Below are positions 37,409 to 46,729 of a DNA stretch of 64,000 bases, piece by piece. Origin of the DNA: Paenibacillus taichungensis (GTDB lineage Bacteria > Bacillota > Bacilli > Paenibacillales > Paenibacillaceae); assembly GCF_013359905.1 (NCBI RefSeq), contig NZ_JABMCC010000084.1:1-64000 (forward strand), given 5' to 3'. Each line of letters opens with the position of its first letter. Position 1 is the stretch's first letter. Position numbers and translations under genes: made by a program. The notes under the pieces are model-generated. The model was not told the DNA's origin and made no database searches. It was given only the letters and a program-made list of their open reading frames with translations.

Positions 37409-37834
37409 TTACTTCACTTTCATGGATTCCTTGGCTACAATACCCTCGCAATACTCAATAATTTGACTCCGTCTTACGATCCCAATGAAGCGCTCCATAT
37501 CATCAACAACCGGCACAAAGTTCTGCACTTTGGCCAAATTAATCAAATCCTCCATGTTGGCTTCAATGGATACCGGTTTGATATCCAGCCGAAGTGGAAC
37601 GTCCTTGAGCAGAAATTTTGAAGCGTTTTCAAATGTGATCTTTCCCTCGGCGTTCTTCATATACCACAACAGGTCACCTTCGGTAACTGTACCGATATAC
37701 TTGCCTTCCTTATTCAAAATGGGCACCGCCGTGAACCGATGATATTCCATCCGTTCCAACGTTTGCCGCAGAGTAGAATCCGACGTCACGCACGTAACTT
37801 CTTGTTTGGGTAGCAAAAAAAATGCGATGTTCAT
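37409..37834 (-). CDS. CBS-domain protein
   Basis: 141 aa, made of two CBS motifs: about 8-60 (VTSDSTLRQTLERMEYHRF then AVPILNKEGKYIGTVTEGDL) and about 78-135 (MEDLINLAKVQNFVPVVDDM then RFIGIVRRSQIIEY). A CBS pair binds adenine nucleotides and usually regulates another protein; being alone here, its target is not known. AAGGAGG lies 12 bases before ATG. Confidence 0.88.
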   Translation of the reverse strand: MNIAFFLLPKQEVTCVTSDSTLRQTLERMEYHRFTAVPILNKEGKYIGTVTEGDLLWYMKNAEGKITFENASKFLLKDVPLRLDIKPVSIEANMEDLINLAKVQNFVPVVDDMERFIGIVRRSQIIEYCEGIVAKESMKVK

Positions 37835-37946
37835 ACCCTTAAGTATCCTCCTTGTGAAATTTCATCAGTCAGCTTATTACATTCAACTTACATAGTACGC
37901 ATTAGAACGCAAGATGTTCCAAAAGGACATAATTCCTTCTACAAAG

Positions 37947-37983
37947 TAAAAAAAACAGCAGCCCGCCAATAAACGCACTGCTG
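37947..37983 (-). terminator. terminator of the LCP gene
   Basis: On the minus strand, stem CAGCAG / CTGCTG with secondary pairing inside, followed by TTTTTTTT. Confidence 0.75.
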
Positions 37984-38019
37984 ATCGTTGTCAAAAACAT
38001 AACGGCTGTATGGAATTGG

Positions 38020-39054
38020 TTACTCGATCTTCTGCCGGTCAGGAATCATCACTTCACCGGCTGGGGTCGACTCATCCATCCAGTTGTTAATCAGCTCTTT
38101 GGCATATTGGACGTCTTTCTCATCTGCCTTGCCATAATAAATTCCGTTTTTCCGCATCCCTTCGCCCAAAATAGTGAAGCTTGAGATTTGCGGTTTTTCC
38201 TGAGTCAGTACCTGTTTGGCCAGATCAATAATGAAGGAAGGCTGCATATCCGTTTGGAAGCTGTCTCCCATAATCTGAATCAATTCTGGAATTTTGCTGA
38301 TGGCGTTCAGATTAAGCATCTCATTCGCCATGGCATTCAGGAAAATCTGCTGCCGCTTGGTGCGATTAAAATCGCTATCCTCACGGTATCTTACATAGTA
38401 AAGAGCTTCCTGCCCGTCATAGATCGGCTTACCGCCTTCAATTGTGAACTGCACATGTTCCGGGTTCTTGTTCACAATGTCCTCATCAATCGGCAGCTTC
38501 ACGCCACCAAGCGCATCAACGACTTTTTTGATCCCGTCAAAGTTAATCGTTGCATAGTAACCTACATCCGCATCGAGAAACTTCTCCACCGTATTGATAG
38601 ACATATTCTCCCCACCGAAGGCGTAGGCATGCGCGAGCTTGTCATAATCATCCTCGCCATCCTTGTTGGCATCACGTCCAACAATCTGCACATAGGTGTC
38701 ACGTGGAATGGACACCAGGAGTACTCGAGATTCTTTCGGACGAACAACGGCATAGATAACCGTGTCTGAGCGCCCACGTGTTTTCTCATAGGCACGTTTG
38801 TCTGAGCCTAGCAGCAACACCGAGAACGGTTCTTTGCGATATACTGTTGGGTCGGGCGTATTGTTGCCCTCCTGCGGCACGTAGGAACGGGACAATTGAT
38901 CTTCAACTGAACCAGCGAGAAACAGATCGAAGGCCGCTACAGCAAGCTGCTGACGAAACAAATAGCCCCCGATTAACAAAACTACGAGCGATACGAGCGT
39001 TATATATAGACCTTTTCTTCTTTTCTTCTTCTTATCTTTAGTTCTGCTTGTCAT
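38020..39054 (-). CDS. LytR-CpsA-Psr (LCP) family wall polymer ligase
   Basis: 344 aa. A Lys/Arg-rich cytoplasmic tail, a membrane helix (about 16-37), then an LCP domain with VLLLGSDKRAYEKTRGRSDT (about 79-98) and ILVSIPRDTYV-type motif (VLLVSIPRDTYVQI near 113), KLAHAYAFGG, and RYREDSDFNRTKRQQ near 223. It should transfer teichoic acid or other polymer from undecaprenyl pyrophosphate to peptidoglycan. The upstream leader carries a 13-base inverted repeat (see 39101-39170). Confidence 0.93.
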   Translation of the reverse strand: MTSRTKDKKKKRRKGLYITLVSLVVLLIGGYLFRQQLAVAAFDLFLAGSVEDQLSRSYVPQEGNNTPDPTVYRKEPFSVLLLGSDKRAYEKTRGRSDTVIYAVVRPKESRVLLVSIPRDTYVQIVGRDANKDGEDDYDKLAHAYAFGGENMSINTVEKFLDADVGYYATINFDGIKKVVDALGGVKLPIDEDIVNKNPEHVQFTIEGGKPIYDGQEALYYVRYREDSDFNRTKRQQIFLNAMANEMLNLNAISKIPELIQIMGDSFQTDMQPSFIIDLAKQVLTQEKPQISSFTILGEGMRKNGIYYGKADEKDVQYAKELINNWMDESTPAGEVMIPDRQKIE

Positions 39055-39100
39055 CCATCGATTCCTTCTTCACTGTCAAAATGAAATTCGATACTACTGC

Positions 39101-39170
39101 TATATAAGTTGAATTTAACTTATCCTGACCCCGCAACGGTACAGTGTTAATGATCCGTTCAACTTATATA
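39101..39170 (-). promoter_or_regulatory. inverted pair of TATATAAGTTGAA elements upstream of the LCP gene
   Basis: TATATAAGTTGAA (39101-39113) and its inverse TTCAACTTATATA (39158-39170) flank about 44 bases, 47-116 bases before the LCP start. A same-sequence copy precedes walR at 27031-27045. The role is unknown; it could be a regulator site, a promoter element or a long-range RNA hairpin. Confidence 0.5.
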
Positions 39171-39305
39171 CTTACCATTAAACGTGCGCAATGGCTGGTG
39201 ACACGGTGTTCTCTGAAGTTTTCTCTATCTGAAAAGAAAACGCCGCTCACGCTCGTTCTATTGTAATCATTGCTGGATGATGAAAAGTTACAATACGGTT
39301 AAATT

Positions 39306-39352
39306 GAAAAGAACAGCGCCCTTTTTTTACTGGCAAAAGGTGCACTGTTCTC
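39306..39352 (-). terminator. terminator of the DHA2 transporter gene
   Basis: Minus-strand stem AGAACAGTGC-CCTTTT / AAAAGGG-CGCTGTTCT followed by TTTC, 23 bases past the stop. Confidence 0.78.
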
Positions 39353-39374
39353 TTGATGTGGAATGGCCATCCAT

Positions 39375-40967
39375 TCAGTTTCTGGAGGCTGTCTCCACCC
39401 GATTCCTCTTCTCTTTATGACGCAGACGTCCTGTAATAACCGCAGCGACCAGCGTGAGTACACTGAAAATAACAGCAGACCAGAACAGCCCATTATAACC
39501 CTCGCCGGTCGTCTGATGTAGAGCCTGCAGCAGCACATCTCTAATGCCCGGATCAGGAATTTGGGACAGTCCTTCTGTTAAGCTGGAAATATCGCTCCCT
39601 GAGGCCGAACCGCCGCCAGACGCATATTGTTGGAGCGCTTCGGGCGGCACCTGAATGCCCTGATCTGCAAGACCCTGCTGAATATTGGATCCCAGGTTGG
39701 AGAAGGAACGAGCCAGGAAACCGGCAAAAATGGTTGGGGCGATCGCCATTGCCATCTGACGGAATAAGGAACTGGTCGCTACCGCAATGCCCTTGTTGTT
39801 CTCACCCGCTTGCTCAGTAACGAGTACGTTCACTGGAGCTCCCAGCATCATACCGAAGCCAATCCCCACAAGTACACTCGCAATCACGAATTGCCAGATA
39901 TGCTCTACCCATAGTGGGAAGAGCAGGAAGCCGATTGCCGACAGCAATCCGGCTACAGATAACGTCCAGATTGGTCCTTTGCGGTCAACCAGATAACCAC
40001 CACCACCCGCACCAATGCCTGAAGCAAGAGCAAGCGGTGTAAACCAGTAGCCGGATGCTGTGTTGGATACCCCGAGGTATTGCTCAACAAAGCCTGGAAT
40101 AAAGATCACAGATGCCAGAATGGCTCCTGAGAAAAAGGCAATCAGTAGCGTCCAACGAAAGGACGCAATGCCCAGAAGCTGTGTAGATACAACAGGTTCA
40201 CGTTGTGATCCTTCCAGCCTTTTTTCAAGAAAGTAGAAGAGCACCAGAATGACCACACCTGCCAGGAAGAAACCATAGAACGTGGGTGAGCCAAGACTTT
40301 GCAGCATATTTACGCCATCCAGGTTGCTGAAGCTGTACATCAAACTAAGCACACCCAGCGTCAGGACTGCGATACCACTCCAGTCCACCGCCTTACGGCT
40401 CAGCTCCTGTTCTTCATGAATATAACGGATGCCTGCAATAAACAGCAAAATGGCGATCGGTACATTGATTAAGAACAGCCAATGCCAATTCCCCGTAATG
40501 TCGAGAATAAAAGCACCGATATTCGGTCCAAGAATCGCCGCAACCCCGTTCATCCCTCCCAGAAGACCCAAGGCTGTGCCCTGACGCTCCGCTGGGAACT
40601 TGCTTAATACGTAAGAGCTCGCAATGATAAAAATCCCGCCACCACCCAACGCCTGGATGACACGAGCAATCAGGAAGAAGGTAAACGATGTGCTTAGTGC
40701 AACGAGTAAAGATCCGATTCCGAACAAAGCCACTTCAATCAGAAACAGCTTCTTGCGTCCATAACGGTCGGAGAGCTTACCTGCAATCGGCACACTCACC
40801 GCAAGTCCGAGCGTATAGAGCGTAATTGTCCACGCTCCCCACGTCGGCGACACGCCAAACGACGCATTTAAAGTCGTCAGGGACGACGTAATAATTCCGT
40901 TATCCAGCGCAGCCATAAACACCCCGATAGCAAATAGGATAAGCGGCCATTTCATTTGTTTTTGCAT
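39375..40967 (-). CDS. DHA2-family major facilitator efflux transporter
   Basis: 530 aa from ATG 40967, 9 bases after GGGGAGG. About fourteen membrane helices. Motif A is KLSDRYGRKKLFLIE near 62-76, and motif C region GLLGGMNGVAAILGPNIGAF near 137-156, the pattern of the 14-helix EmrB/QacA drug:H+ antiporters. An external loop of about 60 residues before the last helix (ALQQYASGGGSASGSDISSL) is Gly/Ser-rich. No regulator gene is adjacent. The exported compound is unknown. Confidence 0.92.
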   Translation of the reverse strand: MQKQMKWPLILFAIGVFMAALDNGIITSSLTTLNASFGVSPTWGAWTITLYTLGLAVSVPIAGKLSDRYGRKKLFLIEVALFGIGSLLVALSTSFTFFLIARVIQALGGGGIFIIASSYVLSKFPAERQGTALGLLGGMNGVAAILGPNIGAFILDITGNWHWLFLINVPIAILLFIAGIRYIHEEQELSRKAVDWSGIAVLTLGVLSLMYSFSNLDGVNMLQSLGSPTFYGFFLAGVVILVLFYFLEKRLEGSQREPVVSTQLLGIASFRWTLLIAFFSGAILASVIFIPGFVEQYLGVSNTASGYWFTPLALASGIGAGGGGYLVDRKGPIWTLSVAGLLSAIGFLLFPLWVEHIWQFVIASVLVGIGFGMMLGAPVNVLVTEQAGENNKGIAVATSSLFRQMAMAIAPTIFAGFLARSFSNLGSNIQQGLADQGIQVPPEALQQYASGGGSASGSDISSLTEGLSQIPDPGIRDVLLQALHQTTGEGYNGLFWSAVIFSVLTLVAAVITGRLRHKEKRNRVETASRN

Positions 40968-41135
40968 CCCATGTTTCCTCCCCAATCAGATTGCAATCCA
41001 GTAGCGTAAGGCTGTAATGATACATATATATTAAACCAAATCGAACATTAATGACTCACTGGTCATTTTAAAACAGAATGGTTTCATATGTCAATTTGTT
41101 AATATGCTTGTATACCTCATTCAATTCCCTGCTCC

Positions 41136-41180
41136 AAAATAAAACCGTCCCTCAGGTTGAATGGAACCCGTGGGACGGCC
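41136..41180 (-). terminator. terminator of the S9 peptidase gene
   Basis: Minus-strand stem CCGTCCC / GGGACGG with internal pairing (ACGGGTT / AACCTGA), followed by TTTTATTTT. Confidence 0.8.
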
Positions 41181-41199
41181 TTCTTGTTGAACTAAGCTA

Positions 41200-43629
41200 C
41201 TATTGCTGCATTAGGTGGCGATTCAGGAATTTTTCAATGGCACGATATAAATCCAGTTGATTTTCAACATTGCCGAAGCCATGTCCTTCATTGGCTTTTA
41301 ACATATAAGGCACATCTACTCCACGCTTGCGCAGAGCCTCCACGATCTGATCAGACTCGGCCTGTTTGACACGCGGATCATTTGCACCCTGAACCACGAA
41401 CAATGGGGCTTTCATCTGATCGATATGGAACAGTGGTGAGACAGCTGTCAGCAGCTCCTTGTCTTTCTCCGGATCACCCATACGTTCATAGAACATGTTG
41501 CGCTCCGACTCCCAGTAAGGTGGGAGTGAATCCAGCAGCGTGAACAGATTAGATGGCCCGACATAGCTAATTCCTGCGGCATACACTTCTGGTGTGAATG
41601 CCAGTCCTGCCAGAGCAGCATATCCGCCATAAGATCCACCGTAGATAGCTACACGCTTCGCATCAACCGTTCCCTCTTCAACCAGCCAATTTACACCATC
41701 TGTGAGATCGTCCTGCATAGCTTTACCCCACTCTTTGTTGCCAGCATCCAGGAATTCTTTCCCGTATCCAGTAGAGCCACGAAAATTAACCTGTAGTACG
41801 GCATAGCCACGGCTTGCGAGAAATTGAATTTCCGGATTGAACCCCCACGAATCCCGCGCCCAAGGTCCACCATGAGGAACAACAACCAGTGGCAATTGGG
41901 AAGTCTCGTCTCCTTGTGGAAGCGTCAGATAACCATGAAGCGTTAAGCCATCACGTGACTTGTACGTAATGGGTTTTACATCCGACATTTTACTCTCATC
42001 GATCCAAGGTGCCGCGTCAGCTAACTTATCCAGCTTACCTGTCTTGGAATCGTAGAAGTAATAGGTGCCCATAGATTTATCGCTATACGCAATGAACAGA
42101 ACCTGACCTTCTTCACTTATGTTTGAAATGCTTACTTCTTTACCCGGAACTTTTGCCTGAATATCCTGCATCAATTTTTTGAAATCATTATCGAAGTATT
42201 CATAGTTAACCTTGTCAGTCTCATAGACAGCTGCAAGGATTGTGCCTTTTTCTTTAGAAGGAACGAAACTGGATACATCCACATCCTTATTTTCATAGAT
42301 GGTTTTCGTTACTTTTTTACTGCTTGGGCTATATTCGACAATCGCAGTTTTATCCCGCTCCAGATTGGATACTGCATAGATGTTTTTGTTATCATACGTG
42401 AACATCACCGGCGCAAATGTTTCTCCCAGCTTGGTGGTCATCAAATTCTCAAATGGTTTATCTTCCGATTCACGATACATCAACGAAGAGACATTACCAT
42501 CACTGGATATGGCCACACGGATTTTACCCTCATGGTCCGTAAGCCAGCCCGTAATATTGCCCGGGTTCTCTGCAGCAAGCACAGCCTCACCTGTCTTGAT
42601 GTTAATCCGGTACACGTCAAAGATTCGGGGATCACGTTTGTTCATACCTACTAGAATTTCATCTGGAATATTCTCCAGAGAGTCTACCAGGATCGCTCTT
42701 GTATTCGGATATGGTGTCAGATCCTTGCTGTTCTTCCCATCGATATCCGTTACATAAATATGATAGTTCTCGTCCCCTGCTTCATCCTTTACATATAACA
42801 GCTTATCCTTTGTCGCCCATACAAATCCCGCTATACTGCGTTCAGTCTCACTTGTGATACGTACCGACTTGTCTTGACCATTTTCTTTCACCACAATATT
42901 CATTCGGTTGTTCCACGGCTCCATGTAAGCCAGATGTTTACCATCCGGAGACATTTGGAATCCTGCTTGAGCCGGCTGTTTGAAGAAGTCTTCCAGAGGT
43001 GTAAGACCTTCTGACTGTACATCAAGCCCAAGAGCGAGGTACAACGCATCAGCAAACTCACCATGGGTCACTGAATTTTTGGCATTAAACGCACTGCCTT
43101 CAATAATAAAATGCTGCTTCAGACGAATCGCATCCTCCGTATGTACCTTCGGAATCTGCGCCATATCACTGTATACAACCTGAATGCCATTATCCTTCAG
43201 TTCAAATGCCCGAGTAAACAACGATGCCATCTGTGCTCTTGTGAGAGGTGCATCTGGTGCATACCCTTTGGCTTGTCCTTGAATAAGACCACTTTGCTTC
43301 AGCGCGTAAATGGCAGGAGCAGCTTCATCCTTAGCCAATACATCTGCGAAACCTGTAAGAGACGCTGGAGCATCCAGTTTAAGTACACGCTGCAGGATGA
43401 TTGCCGCCTGAGCACGAGTGATTGGCGTTTGTGATTCTCTCATTCCATCTGTTGTGCCATCTATGTATCCCAGTTGCTGTAGTGTCTGTGTTGCTTTCGA
43501 AGCAATCGATTCAGCGACTGCCGCCGTAGGCTTCACCGCTTCTGCTGCCTGGACCACAGGTTGAATTAGAGCGATTGACATCGCCATGCTAAGCGTGAGA
43601 GCATATACCTTTTTACTCATTGCGTTCAA
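41200..43629 (-). CDS. secreted S9 prolyl-oligopeptidase-type peptidase with N-terminal SLH repeats
   Basis: 809 aa. TTG 43629 has AAGGGGG 7 bases upstream and is preferred over ATG 43620. A signal peptide (to about 30, VQAAEA) is followed by three SLH repeats (about 38-205, with TRAQAAIILQRVL and LTRAQMASLFTRAF), a beta-propeller (about 215-540) and an alpha/beta hydrolase domain with nucleophile GGSYGGYAAL (about 670), Asp in NDPRVK (about 755) and His in GHGF (about 788). The propeller should limit access to short peptides. SLH anchoring places it on the cell surface, near the oligopeptide transporter genes, so it may supply peptides. Confidence 0.93.
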   Translation of the reverse strand: MNAMSKKVYALTLSMAMSIALIQPVVQAAEAVKPTAAVAESIASKATQTLQQLGYIDGTTDGMRESQTPITRAQAAIILQRVLKLDAPASLTGFADVLAKDEAAPAIYALKQSGLIQGQAKGYAPDAPLTRAQMASLFTRAFELKDNGIQVVYSDMAQIPKVHTEDAIRLKQHFIIEGSAFNAKNSVTHGEFADALYLALGLDVQSEGLTPLEDFFKQPAQAGFQMSPDGKHLAYMEPWNNRMNIVVKENGQDKSVRITSETERSIAGFVWATKDKLLYVKDEAGDENYHIYVTDIDGKNSKDLTPYPNTRAILVDSLENIPDEILVGMNKRDPRIFDVYRINIKTGEAVLAAENPGNITGWLTDHEGKIRVAISSDGNVSSLMYRESEDKPFENLMTTKLGETFAPVMFTYDNKNIYAVSNLERDKTAIVEYSPSSKKVTKTIYENKDVDVSSFVPSKEKGTILAAVYETDKVNYEYFDNDFKKLMQDIQAKVPGKEVSISNISEEGQVLFIAYSDKSMGTYYFYDSKTGKLDKLADAAPWIDESKMSDVKPITYKSRDGLTLHGYLTLPQGDETSQLPLVVVPHGGPWARDSWGFNPEIQFLASRGYAVLQVNFRGSTGYGKEFLDAGNKEWGKAMQDDLTDGVNWLVEEGTVDAKRVAIYGGSYGGYAALAGLAFTPEVYAAGISYVGPSNLFTLLDSLPPYWESERNMFYERMGDPEKDKELLTAVSPLFHIDQMKAPLFVVQGANDPRVKQAESDQIVEALRKRGVDVPYMLKANEGHGFGNVENQLDLYRAIEKFLNRHLMQQ

Positions 43630-43741
43630 GCTAGTTCCCCCTTTAAAGTGAATTACATCATAATTTGGAATTATACGTAAATCATTTTACCATGATCCAC
43701 CGTTGGTTAACAGCGTAGAGCCCCCACGTTCCATTACCCCC

Positions 43742-44632
43742 TTACTTTGAACCGGAAAATCCATAATTGAATAGCTTTCGTGTCTCGATGAAACGTCCCT
43801 CACGACTATCCGAACCCAGTACAACGGAGATCAGTCGCTTGCCATTTCGCTCAGCCGTTCCAACGAAATGATAGCCGGAATCCTCATCATATCCGGTCTT
43901 CAATCCATCGTTGCCATCGTAAGCATAGGGTCCGCCAATAGAGGACAGCATCCAGTTGGTGTTGCTCATGTACATTCCTTTTTGGTGCATTGATACCTGC
44001 ATTTGGCTGGAAACTCTCAATATTTCGGGGTAGTTATTTAGCAGATAACGAGCAAGCTTGCACGCATCTATAGCGGTCATTACAGTCTGGCCTTGTATTT
44101 CCTTGGGACGATTCGGACCGAGTCGTTTTTCGCTTAAACCTGTTGCATTGGTAAACACCGTCTTGTCAGACAGTCCGATCTCGGTAGCCTTCTGATTCAT
44201 CTTTTGTGCAAAAGTCTGCTCTGTCCCACTAATATGTTCAGCTAGAGCAATAGCAGCGTCATTCGCGGAATAGACGGCTACAATCTGGAATAGCTCCTGC
44301 ACAGTAAATTGCTCTCCTTGTTTCAAACCCAGGTGGGTTCCACCTACTGAACTTGCATACAGGCTGATATTCACTGGGTCGTCCCAACGCAATTGTCCGT
44401 TGATCACGGCTTCCATTATCAGCAGTTCTGTCATTAATTTGCTGATTCCTGCAGGTGCAATCTCTTCAGAACCGTTAAAGTTGATTAGTATCTGCTCAGA
44501 GTTCATATCCATTAATACAGCCGATTCAGCCTTAATCCCCGGTTTGCCCACCAGCATGTCCGGTTTTACACCCAAATATATAATGACCAGTAGAGCCAGC
44601 AGCATTCCTGCCCGTATCCACCATCTTTTCAT
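43742..44632 (-). CDS. DacA-like D-Ala-D-Ala carboxypeptidase homologue lacking the nucleophile Ser
   Basis: 296 aa from ATG 44632 behind AGAGGTGA; the open frame extends 18 codons upstream. A signal-anchor helix (about 7-21) precedes a low-molecular-weight PBP fold. Motif 2 is YSAND (Ser122, Asn124) and motif 3 is KTG (245-247), both intact. Motif 1, normally S-x-x-K in PAS-M-T-K, reads A-G-I-S-K: position 62 is Gly (codon GGA), with Lys65 kept. The protein also lacks the usual C-terminal beta domain and amphipathic helix of DacA. It is probably catalytically dead toward D-Ala-D-Ala, perhaps a binding or regulatory protein. Confidence 0.85.
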   Translation of the reverse strand: MKRWWIRAGMLLALLVIIYLGVKPDMLVGKPGIKAESAVLMDMNSEQILINFNGSEEIAPAGISKLMTELLIMEAVINGQLRWDDPVNISLYASSVGGTHLGLKQGEQFTVQELFQIVAVYSANDAAIALAEHISGTEQTFAQKMNQKATEIGLSDKTVFTNATGLSEKRLGPNRPKEIQGQTVMTAIDACKLARYLLNNYPEILRVSSQMQVSMHQKGMYMSNTNWMLSSIGGPYAYDGNDGLKTGYDEDSGYHFVGTAERNGKRLISVVLGSDSREGRFIETRKLFNYGFSGSK

Positions 44633-44727
44633 CGGAAAATCACCTCTTACAGATATAGACGAAGTGAAGAGGCATTTTGTCTGCACTTTTTTGAAAAAAA
44701 GTTAAATTTTTTTTATTTTTTTGTCAC

Positions 44728-44783
44728 CAAAAAAACATGGACCCCATACCCCCATGCCAGAGTGTACGGAATCCATGTTTTTC
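44728..44783 (-). terminator. terminator of the peptide ABC transporter operon
   Basis: Minus-strand stem AAACATGGA / TCCATGTTT with a long partly paired loop, followed by TTTTTTT, about 100 bases past the stop. Confidence 0.8.
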
Positions 44784-44883
44784 AAGACTTTTTGTATTCA
44801 TACCTAGAAGATTCTTTTCAATTAGATCTAGCAACCGAATTCTTAAAAGGACCCCAATCCTTATTGTTGCTAATGCTTTTTTA

Positions 44884-46710
44884 TTACTCTGCTACAACCG
44901 CTTTATCTGCATTAACTTGAATGTCATTCAGATATAAACCTGTTCCGTCACCAATCGCGTAGTTCATTACACGTTTGTTCACTGGTGCTACAACAGCACG
45001 GTACAATGTCGGGAATACAGGAACTTCATCAACCATGTACTGTTGCCATTGGTTGTAGATCTCTTTACGTTTGTCTACGTCAAATGCTTCAGCAGATACA
45101 CCTTGTGCCAGCAACTTGTCATTTTCTTCGCTAGAGAATCTCGAGAAGTTGTACAGTGCATCACGGCCATACAGACCTGCTGGATCTACGTCAATACCAA
45201 CGCCCCAAGCAGCTTGATACACGTCCACATTTGGATCATCTTTACCTGTGTTACCTACACGATCATAGAAGTTGTTAAACTCGATCATTTCCAGGTTTAC
45301 TTTCAGACCAATTGCAGCCCAGGATTGAACGTAGTAACGGGCGAGCGGCTCTGCAGTGTCGCCACCTGTCATGGAAATAAAGTTGATTTCCAGTGGGGAA
45401 CCGTCCGGATTTGTACGGAATTCACCATCCAGTTTGTAGCCTGCTTCGTCCAGCAATTTCTTCGCTGCTTCAGGGTCATAGGCTACACCTGGATTGTTGG
45501 AATCATGGAACTCTGGGTGGGACGGCGGGATCAGCGTTGTTGCATTCCAGCGCAAACCGTTGTAGAAACGTTTACCTACTTGATCGTTATCCACTGCCAT
45601 CCACATGGCTTTACGCAGGTTTTTGTCAGCCATTTTTGCATCTGGGTTTGTAACAACTTTGCCGTTGTCAGCATCCCATGTGCCCAGTTTGAAACCGATG
45701 TAGGTGTAAGCACGATCGATTGCACCCAGGAATTCAACGTTGGACATATTGGCATTGTCTTTATATTGATCTGTCGGGAATGAATCCACGAGGTCTACCC
45801 CGCCAGATTTCAATTCTTGAACAACCGTTGTTGGGTTGATTACTTTCAAAGTCACTTTGTCCAGTTTTGGAGCACCACGCCAGTAGTCATCGTTTTTAAC
45901 GAAAGTCACAGACTCACCTGGAGTGATCGTTTCCACTTTAAATGCACCAAAACCGATTGGTTTTTCACGCACTTCTTTGGAAGAAGACATTTTCGCTACA
46001 TCCATACCACCAAAGATATGTTTAGCCAGCGGATATGTCCATACGCCACCTGTCAGCAGGGATGGTGTAGATTCTTTGTACGTAATGCTGATTTGTTTTT
46101 CGCTAAGAACTTTGATCCCAGAGATCGTTTTTGCTTTTCCAGCGTGATATTCATCCATACCTACTACACTTGTAAAGTTGGAATCGTAACGTGGACCATC
46201 ATAAGCTTTGTTACCGATAACTTCATAAGCAAACTGCAAATCTTCAGCCGTTACCGGCTTGCCGTCATGCCAGTTTACATTATCACGAATGGTCAGTGTG
46301 AACGTTTTTCCATCTTCCGATGTTTCATACGTTGCTGCACCATCGTTGGTATATACATAGTCTTTGTCCCAAGTCAGCAAACCTTCATCAAACCATTGCA
46401 GAACCATTGCATCTGGATTACCGGAGTAGAAGTTAAAATTCAATGTTCCTTCAAAAGCAGTATCGGATACAAGTCCGTATGTTATGGATCCACCCTCAAT
46501 TGCAGTGCCTTCATTCGTTTTAACGTTGTTGAAATCTTCAATCGAGTAAACGCCTTCTTCTTTAGCAGGTTTTTCCTCCGTCTTTGTTTCCCCTGTGTTC
46601 GTAGAAGGCGTTGGTGTTGCCGCCTCTTTCTCCGAGCACGCCGCAAGCGCAAGTACGAAGACCAACATCATTGTGAAAAATAGTCCCCGTGAAAATAATC
46701 CCTTTTTCAT
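44884..46710 (-). CDS. oppA: oligopeptide ABC transporter substrate-binding lipoprotein
   Basis: 608 aa from ATG 46710 behind GGGAGG. Lipoprotein signal with LALAAC (Cys about 25) and an acidic, Thr-rich linker. Family 5 extracellular solute-binding protein with FTLTIRDNVNWHDGKPVTAE (about 133-152) and the typical Tyr/Trp-rich pocket. It captures oligopeptides for the permease below. Last gene of a DFBCA operon. Nickel or other dipeptide-like ligands are possible, but the five-gene set favours peptides; the gene symbol is by analogy. Confidence 0.88.
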   Translation of the reverse strand: MKKGLFSRGLFFTMMLVFVLALAACSEKEAATPTPSTNTGETKTEEKPAKEEGVYSIEDFNNVKTNEGTAIEGGSITYGLVSDTAFEGTLNFNFYSGNPDAMVLQWFDEGLLTWDKDYVYTNDGAATYETSEDGKTFTLTIRDNVNWHDGKPVTAEDLQFAYEVIGNKAYDGPRYDSNFTSVVGMDEYHAGKAKTISGIKVLSEKQISITYKESTPSLLTGGVWTYPLAKHIFGGMDVAKMSSSKEVREKPIGFGAFKVETITPGESVTFVKNDDYWRGAPKLDKVTLKVINPTTVVQELKSGGVDLVDSFPTDQYKDNANMSNVEFLGAIDRAYTYIGFKLGTWDADNGKVVTNPDAKMADKNLRKAMWMAVDNDQVGKRFYNGLRWNATTLIPPSHPEFHDSNNPGVAYDPEAAKKLLDEAGYKLDGEFRTNPDGSPLEINFISMTGGDTAEPLARYYVQSWAAIGLKVNLEMIEFNNFYDRVGNTGKDDPNVDVYQAAWGVGIDVDPAGLYGRDALYNFSRFSSEENDKLLAQGVSAEAFDVDKRKEIYNQWQQYMVDEVPVFPTLYRAVVAPVNKRVMNYAIGDGTGLYLNDIQVNADKAVVAE

Positions 46711-46729
46711 GAACCTTTCCTCCCTTTTT

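Noticed and set aside
45817..46683. Long plus-strand open frame (288 codons) opposite the substrate-binding protein gene
   Set aside because: It is rich in Phe, Cys and Arg with no family pattern and lies wholly opposite a clear gene; a shadow frame.
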